From contig NZ_WHNQ01000040.1 of NCBI RefSeq assembly GCF_009362785.1, positions 1 to 54,174 on the forward strand: 54,174 bases of DNA, given 5' to 3'. The DNA is from Paraburkholderia atlantica (GTDB lineage: Bacteria; Pseudomonadota; Gammaproteobacteria; Burkholderiales; Burkholderiaceae). The position numbers and the translations under genes were made by a program. Shown in pieces: positions 52,576 to 54,174 of the stretch; position 1 is the first letter of the stretch, and each line of letters starts with the position of its first letter. Under the pieces are notes generated by a model. That model was not told where the DNA came from. It saw nothing but the letters and a program-made list of their open reading frames with translations, and made no database searches.

Positions 52576-52645
52576 CAGCTACCCAAACACGAAACGGCAG
52601 GCATAATTCGGCTATCCGCGATCTGACTCCCTCGAGGTCCTTGCA

Positions 52646-52849
52646 ATGACAATCGAACTCCATGTAGAAGGCATGAGTTGCCAGCACTGTGTTAGCGCCG
52701 TCACGAACGCGATCCGCGAGCACGACGCGGCCGCGCAGGTTCAGGTGGATCTCGCGAGCGGCCGCGTGCTCGTGGAGTCGGCACAACCGATCGAGGCACT
52801 GAAGGCCGCGATTGACGAAGCCGGATACGCCGTCACGTCTCTGCGCTGA
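52646..52849 (+). CDS. copZ: Heavy-metal-associated (CopZ-like) copper chaperone
   Basis: A 67-residue HMA-domain protein with the metal-binding MSCQHC motif (Cys12, Cys15). It carries Cu(I) in the cytoplasm. It is divergent from cueR across the CueR-type operator. No copper ATPase adjoins it in the window; an RmlD-like gene follows 11 bp later. Confidence 0.92.
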   Translation: MTIELHVEGMSCQHCVSAVTNAIREHDAAAQVQVDLASGRVLVESAQPIEALKAAIDEAGYAVTSLR

Positions 52850-52860
52850 GGGTGCCCGGC

Positions 52861-53784
52861 ATGTTCAAGGTCGCCGTAATCGGTGGTTCCGGGCTGCTCG
52901 GCCGCGCGCTCATCGACGAACTCGCGGGCCAGGTCGATTGGCACATCGCCTCCACAGCATTTAGTCGGCCGTCTCCGCAAATGGTCCGATTGGATGTTCG
53001 CGATAGCCTGGCGGTCGAGCGTTTCATCGACCATGTGGTCCCGGATGCCGTCGTGATCGCCGCGGCGGAGCGCCGACCCGATGTATGCGAACGCGATCCG
53101 GCACATGCTCGCGCGTTGAACGTCGATGCCGTGCAAATGATCGCCAGCGCGGCAAATCGACACGGCGCATGGACGCTGTCGATCTCGACCGACTACGTGT
53201 TTGACGGCAAGCACCCACCCTATCGTCACGACAGTACACCAGCGCCACTGAACGCGTACGGACAGAGCAAGCTCGAAGGCGAACGAGCGCTAATCGAAAC
53301 GGCCGAGCGCGGATGCGTGCTGCGTCTGCCGCTGTTGTATGGGCCGATTGCGAATTGGTCGGAGTCGGCCGTGACTAGCCTCGTGCCGGCGATCGCGGCG
53401 TCGGCCGCGCCGGCCGCCCAAGCTGCCAAGATGGACGCTTGGGCGATACGCTATCCTACGTTCACGCCCGATGTCGCGGTCGTGATCCGACAGATGCTCG
53501 AGCGACACGCGCGCGGCGAAACCATCTCCGGCATCGTGCAATGGTCGGGCGACGAACCGATGAACAAGTACGAGATCGCCGTGCGCCTGGCAGAAGCATT
53601 GCAACTCGACGCGCATTTGACGCCGCAGCACACACCCACCGACGCGACGCCGCGCCCGCACAACTGTCATTTGGCATCGAGCCGTCTGGAGGCACTTGGA
53701 CTCGGCCGACGCACACCTTTCGATACGGCGATCAGGCAGGTGCTAGCCGCGTTTCCATGGCGGGGAATGACGACTTCCGCTTGA
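52861..53784 (+). CDS. RmlD-like NAD(P)-dependent sugar/nucleotide reductase
   Basis: A 307-residue extended SDR protein of the dTDP-4-dehydrorhamnose-reductase/MAT2B group. It has the Rossmann motif VIGGSGLLGRAL, the STDYVFDGKHPPY block and the catalytic YGQSK. ATG 52861 is preceded by GAGGG; an in-frame GTG at 52852 is possible. It lies 11 bp after copZ and may be co-transcribed, though no metabolic link is evident. No other rhamnose genes are nearby, so the substrate is unknown. Confidence 0.85.
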   Translation: MFKVAVIGGSGLLGRALIDELAGQVDWHIASTAFSRPSPQMVRLDVRDSLAVERFIDHVVPDAVVIAAAERRPDVCERDPAHARALNVDAVQMIASAANRHGAWTLSISTDYVFDGKHPPYRHDSTPAPLNAYGQSKLEGERALIETAERGCVLRLPLLYGPIANWSESAVTSLVPAIAASAAPAAQAAKMDAWAIRYPTFTPDVAVVIRQMLERHARGETISGIVQWSGDEPMNKYEIAVRLAEALQLDAHLTPQHTPTDATPRPHNCHLASSRLEALGLGRRTPFDTAIRQVLAAFPWRGMTTSA

Positions 53785-53886
53785 TCCCGCCGCTTACGCG
53801 CGGACTGTAATGGCGACCAGGAGCTTGATAGAAGGTCCACTTGTCCACGGAGACGTCATCTCTGCCGATGACGGTGGCGTAAACGC

Positions 53887-53914
53887 AAAAACCCCACCGC
53901 TGGGGGTGGGGTTT
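53887..53914 (-). terminator. rRNA operon terminator
   Basis: On the minus strand AAACCCCACC pairs with GGTGGGGTTT across a six-base loop and is followed by further T residues. It lies ~15 bp past the 5S rRNA 3-prime end. The stretch 53785-53886 holds no gene. Confidence 0.9.
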
Positions 53915-53928
53915 CTGGCTTTGGGGGA

Positions 53929-54044
53929 GCCTGACGATTACCTACTTTCACACGGGCAATCCGCACTATCATCGGCGTGGAGTCGTTTCACGGTCCTGTT
54001 CGGGATGGGAAGGGGTGGGACCGACTCGCTATGGTCATCAGGCA
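53929..54044 (-). rRNA. rrf: 5S ribosomal RNA
   Basis: Read on the minus strand it begins TGCCTGATGACCATAGCGAG and ends with the complementary GTCAGGC, forming the terminal helix. The internal CCCATCCCGAACAGG and GTAGGTAATCGTC segments are standard 5S landmarks. It is the last gene of an rRNA operon entering from the right edge. Confidence 0.97.
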
Positions 54045-54174
54045 TGACGGGTTGCTGCGTCGCTCTCAGGTTGGGGTCAACCGGGCGCCACAGCCAATCG
54101 GGAAGAAGCGTAAAGGATTCGTGTGTGGGGCTGTGTTGTTTCTGGCACAACACCGATCTCAACCGGCATGTCTT
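54045..54174 (-). other. Spacer between 23S and 5S rRNA genes
   Basis: This stretch precedes the 5S gene on the minus strand and fits the 23S-5S internal transcribed spacer. The 23S gene is not recognisable in the window and should begin to the right. Confidence 0.6.

Noticed and set aside
53938..54162. 74-codon open frame over the 5S rRNA
   Set aside because: It overlaps the 5S rRNA gene, whose structure is unmistakable.

Overview
The window looks like a chromosomal segment of a GC-rich beta-proteobacterium of the Burkholderiaceae, probably Paraburkholderia, Burkholderia or a close relative. This rests on the protein set (an FtrABCD iron importer, a DUF3563 small protein, a DUF4212/VC_2705-type acetate symporter, bfr/murI/bfd beside tonB-exbB-exbD), on several TACAAT-type -10 elements, and on very long antisense open frames typical of high third-position GC. 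No phage, transposase, plasmid or CRISPR signature was seen.

Layout. 281-6380 (+): six translationally coupled genes of an Mrp/Pha-type multisubunit cation/proton antiporter (A+B fused, C, D, E, F, G), closed by a hairpin. 6525-16200 (-): an accessory-looking eight-gene cluster: betaine/proline-type ABC importer (ATPase with CBS domains, permease, binding protein), a serine hydroxymethyltransferase copy, a DapA-family aldolase, a DadA/PuuB-type FAD oxidoreductase, an aldehyde dehydrogenase and a GcvA-like LysR regulator. It reads as uptake and catabolism of an unidentified quaternary-amine or amino-acid-like compound. 16849-20553: a NarL-type response regulator converging on a hybrid histidine kinase, then a small exported protein. 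20811-25563 (-): tRNA-Ser(GGA), an acetate-type sodium symporter with its DUF4212 partner, and acetyl-CoA synthetase. 26038-29289 (+): a DMT exporter, a UPF0114 membrane protein and class I fumarase.

29491-41268 is an iron-centred neighbourhood: bacterioferritin, glutamate racemase, bacterioferritin-associated ferredoxin with a Fur-box-like site, tonB-exbB-exbD, hemP with a Fur-like site, and ftrABCD with a Fur-like site. A divergent LysR/pirin pair followed by OsmC and DUF1857 genes lies inside it. 41611-53784 holds housekeeping and miscellaneous genes: uvrB, an aromatic/aspartate aminotransferase, bdhA with a patatin-like phospholipase, an aldo/keto reductase, rlmJ, an orphan ABC binding protein, a DUF3563 gene, a CueR/CopZ copper pair and an RmlD-like reductase. 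The right end is the distal end of an rRNA operon read leftward (5S rRNA and its terminator).

The most interesting unexplained items are: the catabolic/transport cluster of unknown substrate; a 20-codon hydrophobic microprotein with a strong ribosome binding site just before tonB; a PmrA-type box followed by a 17-codon frame and a hairpin between ftrA and uvrB; a structured, poly-U-ended RNA candidate after hemP; an EF-hand loop inside the acetate symporter; and a 15-bp perfect inverted repeat wrapped around a -10 hexamer before rlmJ. Functions come from recognising families by eye; no database search or computation was run.
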